38,169 bases of DNA from Heterotrichella gracilis (lineage: Eukaryota; Sar; Xanthophyceae; Tribonematales; Xanthonemataceae), in assembly GCA_032358255.1 (NCBI GenBank), contig JAULBX010027330.1, positions 1-38,169 on the forward strand. The letters run 5' to 3'. Position numbers and translations under genes: made by a program. Shown here in pieces: positions 1 to 9,566 of the stretch; position 1 is the first letter of the stretch, and the number at the start of each line of letters is the position of its first letter. Under the pieces are notes generated by a model. It was given only the letters and a program-made list of their open reading frames with translations. It was not told the DNA's origin and did not search any database.

Positions 1-44
<44 letters not shown>
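1..44. repeat. (TA)22 microsatellite at the window edge
   Basis: Perfect alternating TA for 44 bases at the left edge, continuing an unknown distance outside. It probably lies inside an intron of the TERT gene, whose coding frame is open down to about position 180 on the minus strand. Confidence 0.95.
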
Positions 45-45
<1 letters not shown>

Positions 46-179
46 GGTAAAATTCATATAAATACATTCTTTGCATATTGCTCTGTGACAAATGTGTAAT
101 TCTTCTGCATTACACTTGAATGCAAAAGTGGTGCATCAGCAAGCCCTCAGCATATGCAGCCGGTAGGAGACACACGTAC

Positions 180-2490
180 GCCTGCAGTTAAAGCCTTGCT
201 TCTGCCTGAAGGTCGGGCAGTAGAAGATCATCCTCCGGGGAAGGACCAGGCTGTTGGGGGACACCCACAGCCTAGGAAGCTGCCTCGCCTGGTGCCTCAA
301 CTGCCTCCCAGGCAAGCCTGCCTGGCCTCCAGCCAAGGGGTCACTGGGTGCTGCTGCCTTTGTAGCAGTATGCCTGGCAGCTGATTGGCTCACAGGAGGG
401 TGGTGGATCAACTCCTGTGGCTGTGTCCCAGCTTGATTGTCCGCTGGTTGCTGCACAGGAGGGGGGTGCATCGGCCCCTGTGGCTGTGCCTCCGCTGGGT
501 GGATCGGCTCCTGTGGCTGTGCGTCAGCTGGATTGTCCGCTGCCTGCTGGTTGCAATCCACTGACTCCGCGTCAGCATCGGCAGCGTCTGTGTCCATTGG
601 CTGCACAGCTGCTTCCTCCACTGCCATAGCAGCATCTGGTACACACGGTCACATTCACAGTAAAAGGGAGTTCACAGCTGCCATTGGCTCATGGCCTTGT
701 GTGCACATCGTGATGCAACCCAGAAATTGAAGTTAGTGAATAATCTGTTGCGTGCTAGGGCCTGCATCACATGACTTCAAACTACAACCAAGGGGTCAGG
801 AGTGGCAACAGTGCACAGCAGCGCCTGTCGTCAAACCACAAACACACCGTATGTCTGCGCCTGTGCCTGTGCTCGCAGCTTGGCCGCCTTCCTCCGCTGC
901 CAGCTGGGCAACCTCCCCTTCCTTCCCTCATTCCCAACACTCCCCACCTCCCTCGCGGATGTGAAAGGGCCAATAGGCGCCCTCTGGCCAGGCACCTGGC
1001 GCCCCATATCACATGGGTGGTGGGGGTTGGCATCCTCCCCTGCGGTAATGGTCACATTGTGTCCCCCTTGCAAACCTCTGGCTCCAGATGGCTCCCCACC
1101 TCGATCCCCACCACAATCCCCGCCAACTGCATTGCAATCCCTGGGAAGCCGTTCAGAGGCTGGGACTGCCCCGCCGCGTTGTCCTACTGCTGCACTAGGC
1201 TCTGCTGTGGGTGTGTACCTGGAGTGCGATAGCAGCGGCTGCGCAAACTGGGACTGGCGGTGGGCCTTGCTGTTGGCTGCTGTCTGGCCATAGGCGATCT
1301 GCTTGGCGACCTGCATTGGTTTAGGGTTAAGGGTTTAGGAGGGCAAAACCCTAAACCACAAGGCGGGGTTGGAGGTGGGCATGCCTTGCAACTCCAACAA
1401 CTGTGTGTATAATAGACATAAACCAGTGGCACGAGTATATGATAATGCGCCAACGTGCTTGGTTGTGAACGCTGTCACCTGTGCCCGGCTGAGCCGGCTG
1501 CCCTAAACCCTAAACCCTATGCCGCGCTGCACCGTCTGCCCAGTGACCTGCACGTCAGGTTCAGTTGTGTTTCCAGAGTTTAGCCTGCACCACACCTGGT
1601 TGACTGGCTGCCCAGTGATGTGCAAACAGGGTTTCAGTGAACAGGTCTAGGGTTTTAGGGTCAGCCCCCGCATCACACCTGGTTGACTGGCTGCCCAGTG
1701 ACTTGCAAACAGGGTTTCAGTGAACAGGTCTAGGGTTTTAGGGTCACCGCCCGCATCACACCTGGTTGACTGGCTGCCCAGTGACTTGCAGGTAGCATCC
1801 GTTCGCCAGGGGGACGAAGATGGTGACGTGGACGAGCACGAACAGCATCAGTTCGTCCCCGATGCGTGACAGCAGCAGCTGCCATGCTGGGCTGTGCTCC
1901 AGCTGTTCCTTGATGATGTTGGTGTGGTAGGGCTCCGCATTCGACAGGCCTTGCACGAAGGACGAGGAGTCCAGCGACGGTCGCTTCTAGCGGTGGAAAT
2001 GGTGCACACAGCACAGCAAGGTGGTAAAGGGGTTGAGGCAAAGGTTTCACAACGGTAGGTAAGGAGGACATAAGAGTGGCCTTGGCCAAGCGTACCTTTC
2101 TGTAACCTAATGAGAGGACATTGCCGTCCTTGCGTCCGTTTCTGATTAGCAATTCGATTGCCCTGTTCAGCACCTGCACACGGTGATAGAATGTAGGACT
2201 AGGAATGTCCTTTTAACGCCGTGTGTATGCATGCGTCATGTGCATGCATGCATGTGCTGGCTCGGTGGCCCCACCTCTGAAAAGGACGATTGCTGCCCCA
2301 ACTCCGCCTGAGAAGGACACTGTACCGCAGAGTTTATGTGCACTATGGACTTTGATAGAAGGCTTCTGTACTCCGGAGGATCATCGTGCTGCACAAGGTC
2401 AATCGAGCCCTGTGAGAGGCCTCTGAGCAAATCTTGGAAACTGAGAGACGTGTCGTACAGGGCTGCCAACACTGAGCTCTTTATCTGCAT
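180..2490 (-). CDS. TERT: Telomerase reverse transcriptase, N-terminal part (partial)
   Basis: Catalytic subunit of telomerase, which copies an RNA template onto chromosome ends. Five exons join in phase on the minus strand: 2275-2490, 2096-2173, 1762-1986, 848-1310 and 180-635 (about 479 residues); the rest lies beyond the left edge. Residues 1-173 resemble the TEN domain: LVQHDDPPEYRSLL (compare LVQRGDP in human TERT), then GNVLSLGY, then SRIGDELMLFVL and YLQVTGQPVNQ (human RVGDDVLVHLL and YQVCGPPLYQ). Exons 4-5 are a low-complexity linker with a PADAQPQEPIHP-type repeat; the end of exon 5, PRRMIFYCPTF, matches the segment before the RNA-binding domain. The start at 2490 follows the family's usual N-terminus; the frame is open further upstream. 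The last donor (GTACGT after 180) is inferred. Reverse-transcriptase motifs are outside the window. Confidence 0.85.
1318..1357. repeat. Inverted interstitial telomeric repeats in TERT intron 3
   Basis: TTTAGGG-type units at 1318-1339 are followed by CCCTAAA-type units at 1345-1357, so the two arms face each other. The pair abuts the 3' splice site of TERT exon 4 (exon starts at 1310 on the minus strand). Confidence 0.85.
1501..1520. repeat. Interstitial telomeric repeat in TERT intron 3
   Basis: About three CCCTAAA units, next to the most decayed copy of the TERT exon 3 end. Confidence 0.9.
1526..1800 (-). repeat. 83-base tandem copies of the TERT exon 3 end and splice donor
   Basis: The end of exon 3 with its donor (CAACCAG|GTGTGA on the minus strand) lies at about 1753-1800. 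Near-identical copies start at about 1670 and 1587 in the intron, a period of 83 bases; a fourth, eroded copy lies at about 1526-1565. Each unit carries TERT coding sequence, a plausible donor and a telomeric tract (1647-1661 and 1730-1744). The two extra donors look usable. Confidence 0.93.
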
Positions 2491-3806
2491 GGCAGCCTCG
2501 ACAACATGACTACTGAAGCTACAGGGACTGCAGCGTTTCAGCTGGTTAGCGTTGGCACAACTGCTTTGCACACAGGTGCAGCAACGGTTGGAAAGACTGC
2601 ACAAACCATGCAGCTGTATTTATAGCTGCGACCGTTGATGGTCTATTTTTTGTATAGCAACATCTTGAGGTTGAGGGTTCTTGTAGTTGAAGCCCTTTTA
2701 GCAGTTGAAGCCTTTTTGGAGGTGTGTCGCTGATTAGGGTCATACAACAGCAAGCTAGGGTTCTCCAAAGCCCAAGCATGTCCAGTGAACATGATGTGCC
2801 ATACAACCTCAGATATTGGTGACCTGTGATCTTTCACCCTTTCCTATTTCTGGGGGTCTTCCTCCCCAGGTGGACATCCTGGGTCCCAATTTGCAAATAC
2901 CCAGAATTCAGAAAGGAAGTCTGCTTTGCTTAATGTCACCATGTGCGCCGTAATAGCAGGGCACCTTTACATTACTGCAGTGGGGAATTTCAGCCACAAC
3001 GTTGGGTACCATCATATAGTACCTAACCTTGCACGCTTGAATACCATCGTTGCACTTCAAAAACCACAATGGTGTCCTTGACGATGGGTACTTGCACTCA
3101 GAACCTAACCTTGAAGCCTCAACTCGAAAAGCCTTGTACTGGCATCTACACCAACCCCCTTAGACTACTGAGACAAAACATGATGACAACACCAAAGACA
3201 ACACCAAAAGCAAACGGATGTCAGTTGCAAAAGGGCAACAAGGAAGAGGCTGACAAATGTGTCGCACTCCTCCTAAATCTACCTACCTATCTACTTGCCT
3301 CAGACACTTGTGCAAAACCTAAATGATAACTGAGAGGGGCGCATCATAACAGGAGGAGGGTAACACCGAAATTGGTTAAAACACCGCGCCTGCACAAGCC
3401 ATGGTGCACACACTACTAGGAGAATCTGCCCGACACACAGAGCTTACGAGTTGTGTGACGGACCAACAACAAACACGCTGAATGCAGTGCCAACCAACAG
3501 GGCCCCATAATCATCCCAAAAAACAGAAATGTGAACCAACACACCCAGGAAATTGCGGGGACAAGGAAAAACAACTGCCATGAACTGTGGCAAAACCATC
3601 AAAGCAGTTGGTACGCAGCGGGCACATGAAACAGGAGCAAAATAAGAACTGCAAACCCCCATGGCTGGGGCTGCACCGCTTGGGATTGTGTTTTGACTGG
3701 AGAGTGGATTAGTGGTTTAGATGGAATCAACTTCCTTCTCCCAGGGGGAAGGGGTTGGCGGCGAACAGAATTGCAAGATGAAAACTGCATGATGACATCT
3801 AAAAAG
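2491..3806. other. Intergenic, between TERT start and the unknown gene's stop
   Basis: No gene I can support. It should hold the TERT promoter and 5' leader (minus strand) and the 3' region of the upstream unknown gene. A short imperfect direct repeat of a TAGTTGAAGCC-type unit occurs near 2680-2720. Open frames here show no recognisable protein and lack matching splice signals. Confidence 0.6.
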
Positions 3807-6800
3807 TCAAACGCCCCGAATGTAGTGCTTCTTCAGCACCTTGCCCCCTTGGACCCGCCCAGGCTGTTGGTCCTTGCCCCCCTGCGCGCGCTTTCCCTCC
3901 CCGTGGCCATAACCACGCCCCTCTTCTGAACCCTTAGGGTACTGGGCGAACAACATGGCGCGCATCCTCCCCTTGTGCATCCCCACAGGGTAGTCCGCGC
4001 CCTTGCTCGCGCGCACCTTACCCCCCTTGCGTGGCCCAAAGAGTGGCTCCGAGGTCACCACCATGCGCACCTTGCTCCCCTTGTAAAACCCTACGGGGTA
4101 CGCCACCGACTTGATCATGCGCATCTTCCTCCCCTTGTGTTGCTTAGGGTTTAGGGTTTGATAGTGCCCATGCCCATCCAGCCAGGGACTAGCAGGCACT
4201 CGGAGGCCCCGCAGGTGGTGGCGGTGGTGGGTGCCGCCCCCCCCGTCGGACACGTCGTAGGCTGTGGCGGGGATGCGGAGCGCGTGGCTGGCAAGCAGGG
4301 TGGCTGCCAAGGATGCGGTGTTCATCATGGTGTTGGTTCCCCCCTGGAAATCGGCACACAGCAATGATTACAACAAATACGAAAATAAATGGAATGGGGT
4401 GTTCTGCTGCCTGTTGTGTACCAGGCCCCGAATACTGGGGACACCTTCACATGCACGCAATAAAACCCCTGGCAAATGCAACAATCACAAGGCCCAAATC
4501 CTATACAGCAATTTCAACCCCCGCCAACACCGCAGCCACCCACCTGCGTCACAGCCCCGATGATCTTGAGGCGCTGCTCCGTGTGGGGGTGCAGGCGAAA
4601 GTGCCCACCCGCAGCCGCCTGGTCCACTGCATGAGGGGGAGAGGGTGATGGATGGATGGTGAAAGGGAAGGTCAATCAGGACGTCGAGGAACGGATGGTG
4701 AGGGGAGGGTCACACACACAGCAGCAGATTAAGCCAAGGGTGTGCGCGATGGAATCAGAGAGAGGAGGTGGAGGGATAGCAGGGGCAAAGAGTACAAGGG
4801 ATGGATGGTGAACATCGGTTTAGAAATTTAGGCTTTGGGGTGAGGTATTTAGGGTTTAGGGTTTTGCGCGCACCCATGGCATTGCCAAACAGGATGCTGC
4901 CCAGTGCGAGAGTCACGCAAAACAACATCGCAGCGGCATAGATCATGCGATGTGCGCGGGGTATGCGCGCGACTTGGCGCTTGCACGCCTCCCACACACT
5001 GCCGCAGCGGCCGCTGATGCTGCCGCCGATGGCCCTGCCGGCGGCGCCGCAGGCGGGCCGTTTACCGACATTGCTGGCGCAGTCGCTGCCGCTGTTGTTG
5101 CCGGTGTTACCCCCAATGCTGCTGCTTTTCCCACCGCCGCCGGCGCCCCGCGAAGCCTCCGATGGCGACTCAATGCGCATGACCCCAAGCGCCACATGTC
5201 GATCATCCAGCAGGCGAGCGAGTAACGAGGGCTGGAAGTTGATCAAGGCGCCGGGGATGCTGAATTCCTGTGGGGATGCGTAGCTGGTTATGCTGTCCCA
5301 GAATCTCCACAGGCTGAAGGACGCAGGCTCGGGCTGTGTTGGGGGCTGCGCTGGGGGCGGGGGGCTGGTGGGGGCGGGGCCAACAGCGGTGACGGGTTTT
5401 GCTGCGCGGGAGGCAGCGAGAGACCCACCGTCCTTGCCTGCACAAAGGGGTTTGGGAAGGGTTTTAGTGAAGTGCAGGTATGAAGTGGTTGGTTGCAAAG
5501 GGCTAGTTGAGAAGCGGCACTCCCTAAACCCCCCTTTATGCATGCCACTGCTGCCCCTATGCAATACCAGCAAAGGACCGCTGACAATTTAAGTTCAGGG
5601 TTCAAGGGATGGAGACAGCAAGGGACCGTTATCAATTTAGCAAGAGGGGAATCACTCAAACATCACACTGTGATTCACACCACACAGCTGCACAGCAACC
5701 CTGGTTTTAGGATGGGGTCACTGTTCTTTGCCGGCCCCGTAGCCCATGCTCAAGTTCTGGATGCAGGTTCAGAAATCATGTATACACCTGTTCTGCCGAC
5801 AAGCGTAGGGTACATGGTTTGTGTATCCAACTGTCCTGCCGACAAGCTAGGGTTGAAGGGTTAGGGTTTTAGGGTTTGTCTGTTCACCTGTCCTGCTTAC
5901 AAGCTTGAGCATCTTCAGGGCCGGTGGTGGTGGTGGTGGTTGCGCCACTGGCTGCTGATCCTGCTGCTGTGGTGGTGGTGGTGGTGGTGATGCCACATGC
6001 AGTGGCTGCTGCAGTGGCGGCGGCACCACGGGCTGCTCCTGCTGTGGTGGTGGCGGCGGCGGTGGTGGTGGTGCTTGCTCCCGCGTCTCCTGCAATGGTG
6101 ATGGTGGCAGCGGTGGTGCCACGTGCTGCAGCTGACGTGGCGGTGGCGGCGGCGGCGGCGGTGGTGGTGGTGGTGCCAGCGCCGGCGCAGGGCGAGCGTG
6201 CGGTGCCCTCTCCAAGACGTGGTTCCAGCTCCCTTCAGGCCGCGGCCGCGCCACCGGTAGGGGGAGTGATGTCACCCCCACCGCACCCCCACCCCCAACG
6301 CCACCGCCAGAACCCACCCCTGGTGGTACCGCAGGCTCGGTGGGGGTCTGTGGGACGCTGGGCGCTGAAAGGGGGATGGCTGGGGCAAGCTGGGGCTCAA
6401 AATAAAACGTGGCTTCCGCCCAGGGGGAGATGATTGGCTGCAGGGGAGGTCCAAAGTAGACCGGGGCATCCGCCCAGGGGGAGACGATTCGCTGCGGGAT
6501 TGCAGGGGAGGTCTTGGTGGGGCCGGCTGGGGGTGGCTGGGGTCCAAAATCAAAAGTGGCTTCCGCCCAGGGGGAGACTATTGGCTGCGGGATTGCTGGA
6601 AATGCCCTGGGAGGGGTGGCTGTGGCAGGCGGGGGTCCAAATAGTCCATCATCAATCAGGGCTTCAGCCCAAGGGGAGATGATTCGCTGCGGGTTTGCAG
6701 GGGAGGTCTCGGGGGCCGCGTTTGGGACAGGCTGGTGTCCAAAATGAACAGTGGCTTCTGCCTCAGGGGAGACGATTGGCTGCGGGATAGCGGGGGGCGC

Positions 6801-7154
6801 CTGGGGGGTGGTGGCGGCGAGGGGTGGGGGCCTTGCCTGGACGGGTGGGGACAGTGGCTGTGGCTCCTGTGACACAGCCCTTTCCGGCCCAAACACCGCC
6901 ACCAGGGGTTGCTCTATGTACCCCGACACGTGGAGGGGGGTGGGGGGCGGGCCTGGCTTAGCGGCGGGGCTGGTGGCGGGCGACACCTCCCGCCACCTGC
7001 CCACGGTGGCGAAGGGCGCGGGGGTGGGGTGGCGGGGGGAGCCTGCGAGGTGGGCCAGGTGACGTAAGCCGCTCAGCACGCCTGGTCGCCTAGGGCGGGA
7101 AGCCACGGCGGCTTGCGCGGGGGTGGGGACGTCATCCCTGGATACGAGCTCAAA
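3807..7154 (-). CDS. Unrecognised proline-rich protein with one membrane segment (partial model)
   Basis: I do not recognise this protein. Four exons join in phase on the minus strand: 5888-7154 (from an acceptor GCGCAG), 4874-5437, 4544-4626 and 3807-4343 (terminal, stop at 3807-3809). The first is proline-rich, with five degenerate repeats around IPQPIVSPWAEATF and several polyproline tracts. The second holds FWDSITSYASPQEFSIPGAL, a Gly/Ser linker and a hydrophobic stretch MIYAAAMLFCVTLALGSILF that looks like a membrane helix. The third reads HTEQRLKIIGAVTQ into GGTNTMMNTASLAATLL of the fourth, which ends in basic KG-rich repeats. A telomeric tract sits inside the last exon frame, so that exon may be split differently. 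Upstream exons are probably missing. A cell-wall or membrane role is possible but unsupported. Confidence 0.5.
3930..4140 (-). repeat. Degenerate repeats encoding YPVG..KG.KVRM-type units
   Basis: On the minus strand three or four units of about 55-65 bases encode AYPVGFYKGSKVRM, EPLFGPRKGGKVRA, DYPVGMHKGRMRAM and QYPKGSEEGRG. Reading frame is kept across units, which favours real coding sequence over a chance minisatellite. Confidence 0.6.
4144..4159. repeat. Interstitial telomeric repeat
   Basis: Two TTTAGGG units between the conserved part of the unknown gene's last exon and its KG-rich repeats. On the minus strand the frame stays open and encodes a TLNPK peptide. Confidence 0.85.
4848..4865. 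repeat. Interstitial telomeric repeat just after a splice donor
   Basis: Two to three TTTAGGG units lie within 10-25 bases of the donor that ends the membrane-segment exon (exon edge at 4874, minus strand). Confidence 0.85.
5779..5912 (-). repeat. Three copies of a splice-donor region (exon-edge echo) with telomeric tract
   Basis: The real exon end and donor lie at about 5881-5912 (plus-strand core CCTGCTTACAAGCTTGAG). Related copies lie at 5822-5858 (core CCTGCCGACAAGCTAGGG) and 5779-5816 (core CTGCCGACAAGCGTAGGG). A telomeric tract of TTAGGG, TTTTAGGG and TTTAGGG units at 5848-5878 separates the real edge from the first copy. Confidence 0.85.
6390..6800 (-). repeat. Five proline-rich coding repeats
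   Basis: On the minus strand the frame holds five units with the core P(Q)xIxSPWAEA followed by an aromatic/acidic patch and a Pro-rich spacer. Synonymous differences and variable spacers with an unbroken frame suggest selection at protein level. Polyproline tracts encoded at about 5925-6180 follow. Confidence 0.8.
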
Positions 7155-9084
7155 CTGCGCGGCGGGTCAGCGGTGGTTCAGCACTGGCCGAATGGGGTGG
7201 TGGTGCAGTGGTAGTGGCGTGGGTGGGGTGGGTGGAGGGTGGGTGGGGCGGTTGAGCAGTGGATATGGCGGGCAAGGATCTGGTGACCAGTCGGCTGGCA
7301 AGCGGTGGGTGCTTCAACAAGGAGCAGGTGGCAGGCTGGAATGGGGCTGCTGCTGCATGCATATCAGCAGTCTCGAAAAAGTGCGGGCAAGATGACAAAC
7401 CGTGGAAAAAAGCAGCTTTTTGTGCGCGTTCTACGGGTTTTCATGGGTCAATGCGTCGCGGCGTTGGCTATTCCAGTTTGGTGGGCTATACAGTGGAGCG
7501 GCCGAGTGCGTCGCCCACCCGGGATGTCCCACATGTATTACTCACGTTGCTGCTGCTGGGTACCCAACTTTTCCGGAACGAATGGGGTGCTCATGGCCAA
7601 CAACGGTGGCGCCAGGACGTTGTTAATAGAAAAGACGAGTATGCAGCAGTACATCCAAGGCTTGGAGCAGCGCGCGGGGCATGTCGCGCACCACGAGGTA
7701 AGTCCACGTCTGCAAATCGGTGGTGCAGGGGCCCCCCAAAAGCTCCCCGGGCAACGATTGAACCGGCGACCCCCCGCCACCCACTACACCCACCGACCCC
7801 GCAAAAAAGGTATCTTGAAACCGCCGGGGGTGGTGTGCGTCGAGCATTGCGCCTATACTTGCGAAACAACAGGCGCACGCTACAGCTACACAGGCTGGAA
7901 GAGTGCTTACCTCCGAGAGTAGGTCGTCTTCCCCGAGCATGGGTTCCTCAACGGTAGCGCCAGAGGCGCTTTTCCGTGCTACGCAATGGTAGATATGGGT
8001 CCTTCCATGGTGCAGCGAGGACTCGTTGACACGGCAAGTACCCCTGTGTAAGGGCCTGAAAACTTTGGAACACCCTGTGGGCCCAGCTTCCTGCCGACAC
8101 CTGGTCCCTCGCCAGGCGTACAGTCAAAGGGTGGAGAGCGTCACAAAGGGATAAGGTTCTAACTGGGTGGCCCAAAGCTTGCTTTGTGACGCTTGCAATG
8201 GCTGCTTTGGAGGGCTTTATGTCGTGTGGGGTGTCGAGGCTCATCATACCACCTCGGCAGGATTGTAATAGGTCCTGTGAAACGGGGAGACATAATATTT
8301 CTCCCTCGCTTTAATTGTATTGCAATCATCACTTTGCCAGCTCAGCATTGTCAGCCAATCACAACGCAGCGACCACCCCTGCCAGGTGGAGCCTTGGCAG
8401 CGCCTGCAGCGTGCGAAACAAGTTTCTCGAACCTGCTGCCCTCTTCAACCACGAGGCATACAGCCCCGAGTTCAACGGACAACAGGTCAGGTTGCCCTTG
8501 AACACGTGCTCTATCTCACAAGCTGTGGTGTTGCGGTCAGGCACCGCGGAGGACAAGTGCTGGTCACCCAGCAAAGCCATCATGGTACATACTCGTCGTG
8601 ATTGAGCTTCCGATTGTGCAACTTGTTGGGTTGGAAACAGCTCGCTGTACTTGAACCACTACCTGGAATCCGTTTTCTGAGGTAAGCGTAGTGTAATACA
8701 TAAGGGGTGAAGCCAGGATGATACACACCACTCGGGTATTTCCCTTGTTGGGTCTGCAGCTGGATGAACCAGAGCTATCAAGTTGATAGGACAGCAACAC
8801 TTTTGCACTAACCCCTTAAATCCTGGTCGGTGGATAGTGTTATCAAGAACCATTCACTACCTCTGCCTACAAACTACACATACAGGGCTACACACCAAAT
8901 CAATGTCATAGGTAGGCAAGCTCAGTTGTGGGTCTACAGCAAGTCTACAGCTCACTGCAAGACTGCAAACTGCACCCGGCACAACCCACCCCCGTTCACT
9001 GACATCATACTACCCTGCACTGCCCTGTGAACCCCACCTGTGCCCCCTCCCCATTTCAAACCCCACCCCGGCTTAATGACCATT
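7155..9084. other. Unresolved region with exon-like signals on both strands
   Basis: No gene model I can defend. On the minus strand, 7917-7960 reads EEPMLGEDDLLSE into a strong GTAAGC donor, and about 7542-7640 reads APPLLAMSTPFVPEKLG into a GTGAGT donor; these could be upstream exons of the unknown proline-rich gene, but frames between them do not join cleanly. On the plus strand a 205-codon frame (7305-7922), with a GTAAGT inside it, and one at 8315-8605 are also open. None resembles a family I know. Confidence 0.4.
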
Positions 9085-9566
9085 GAGCATCACCCCACCT
9101 AGGCGCATTTGGTCCGCTCTGCTGCTGCTGCTGATACCCTATGCCTCCCTGTATCCTACACTTGCCGTGAACACAGCACGCGGCACCTCAAAAATGCACG
9201 ACAAAAGTGCCACTAGAAAATCACCCCACTGGTTCACCTGTGCCTCCCCCACTCGGCAACGCCCCCACCACCCGCCACCATGCATTGGCCCTTGTGGCTA
9301 CACCTGGCGCCACTGCTGTTATTAGTACTGGCAATGTGTGGCCCCGCAGTCCCCTAGCACCAACAGATATCACCCTGCGCAACCAACTTGTACAAAGAAC
9401 ACACGCTTCCACCTGTTTCCCCCTCCAAATCTCAAAACCCCCTCTCCTCCCCACCGCAGGCCCCCCACATCTCCCGCCACCATGCATCGCCCCACATGGG
9501 CGCACCTGGCGCCGCCCACTCTGCTGCTAGTACTGGCCCTATGTGGCCCTGCAGCCGCCATGTACA
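9085..9566 (+). repeat. Triplicated leader and signal-peptide exon of the P5 gene
   Basis: The start of P5 exon 1 (from 9482) has two diverged upstream copies at spacings of about 202 and 195 bases: 9280-9357 and about 9090-9160. The nearest copy shares the CCCGCCACCATGCAT start context and the CACCTGGCGCC and TTAGTACTGGC segments; the oldest keeps only a scaffold such as CCCCACCTAGGCGCA and CTGCTGCTGCTG. The duplicated unit is about 200 bases, so the leader was probably copied too. Confidence 0.88.
9280..9357 (+). pseudogene. Decayed copy of the P5 signal-peptide exon, stop-truncated
   Basis: ATG at 9280 opens a 25-codon frame ending in TAG at 9355-9357. The peptide (MHWPLWLHLAPLLLLVLAMC...) parallels the real signal peptide (MHRPTWAHLAPPTLLLVLAL...), but the stop falls where the real frame continues into the mature protein. 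If transcription starts upstream it would act as an upstream open reading frame. Confidence 0.85.

Noticed and set aside
1-1520. A real chromosome end, given TERT and telomeric repeats near the left edge
   Set aside because: Tracts are two or three units long, in both orientations, inside introns, and recur to the right edge. The edge itself is a TA microsatellite.
5924-6433. Plus-strand Val/Ala-rich frame opposite the proline-rich exon
   Set aside because: It mirrors the polyproline codons on the minus strand, where frame, splice sites and repeats make sense.
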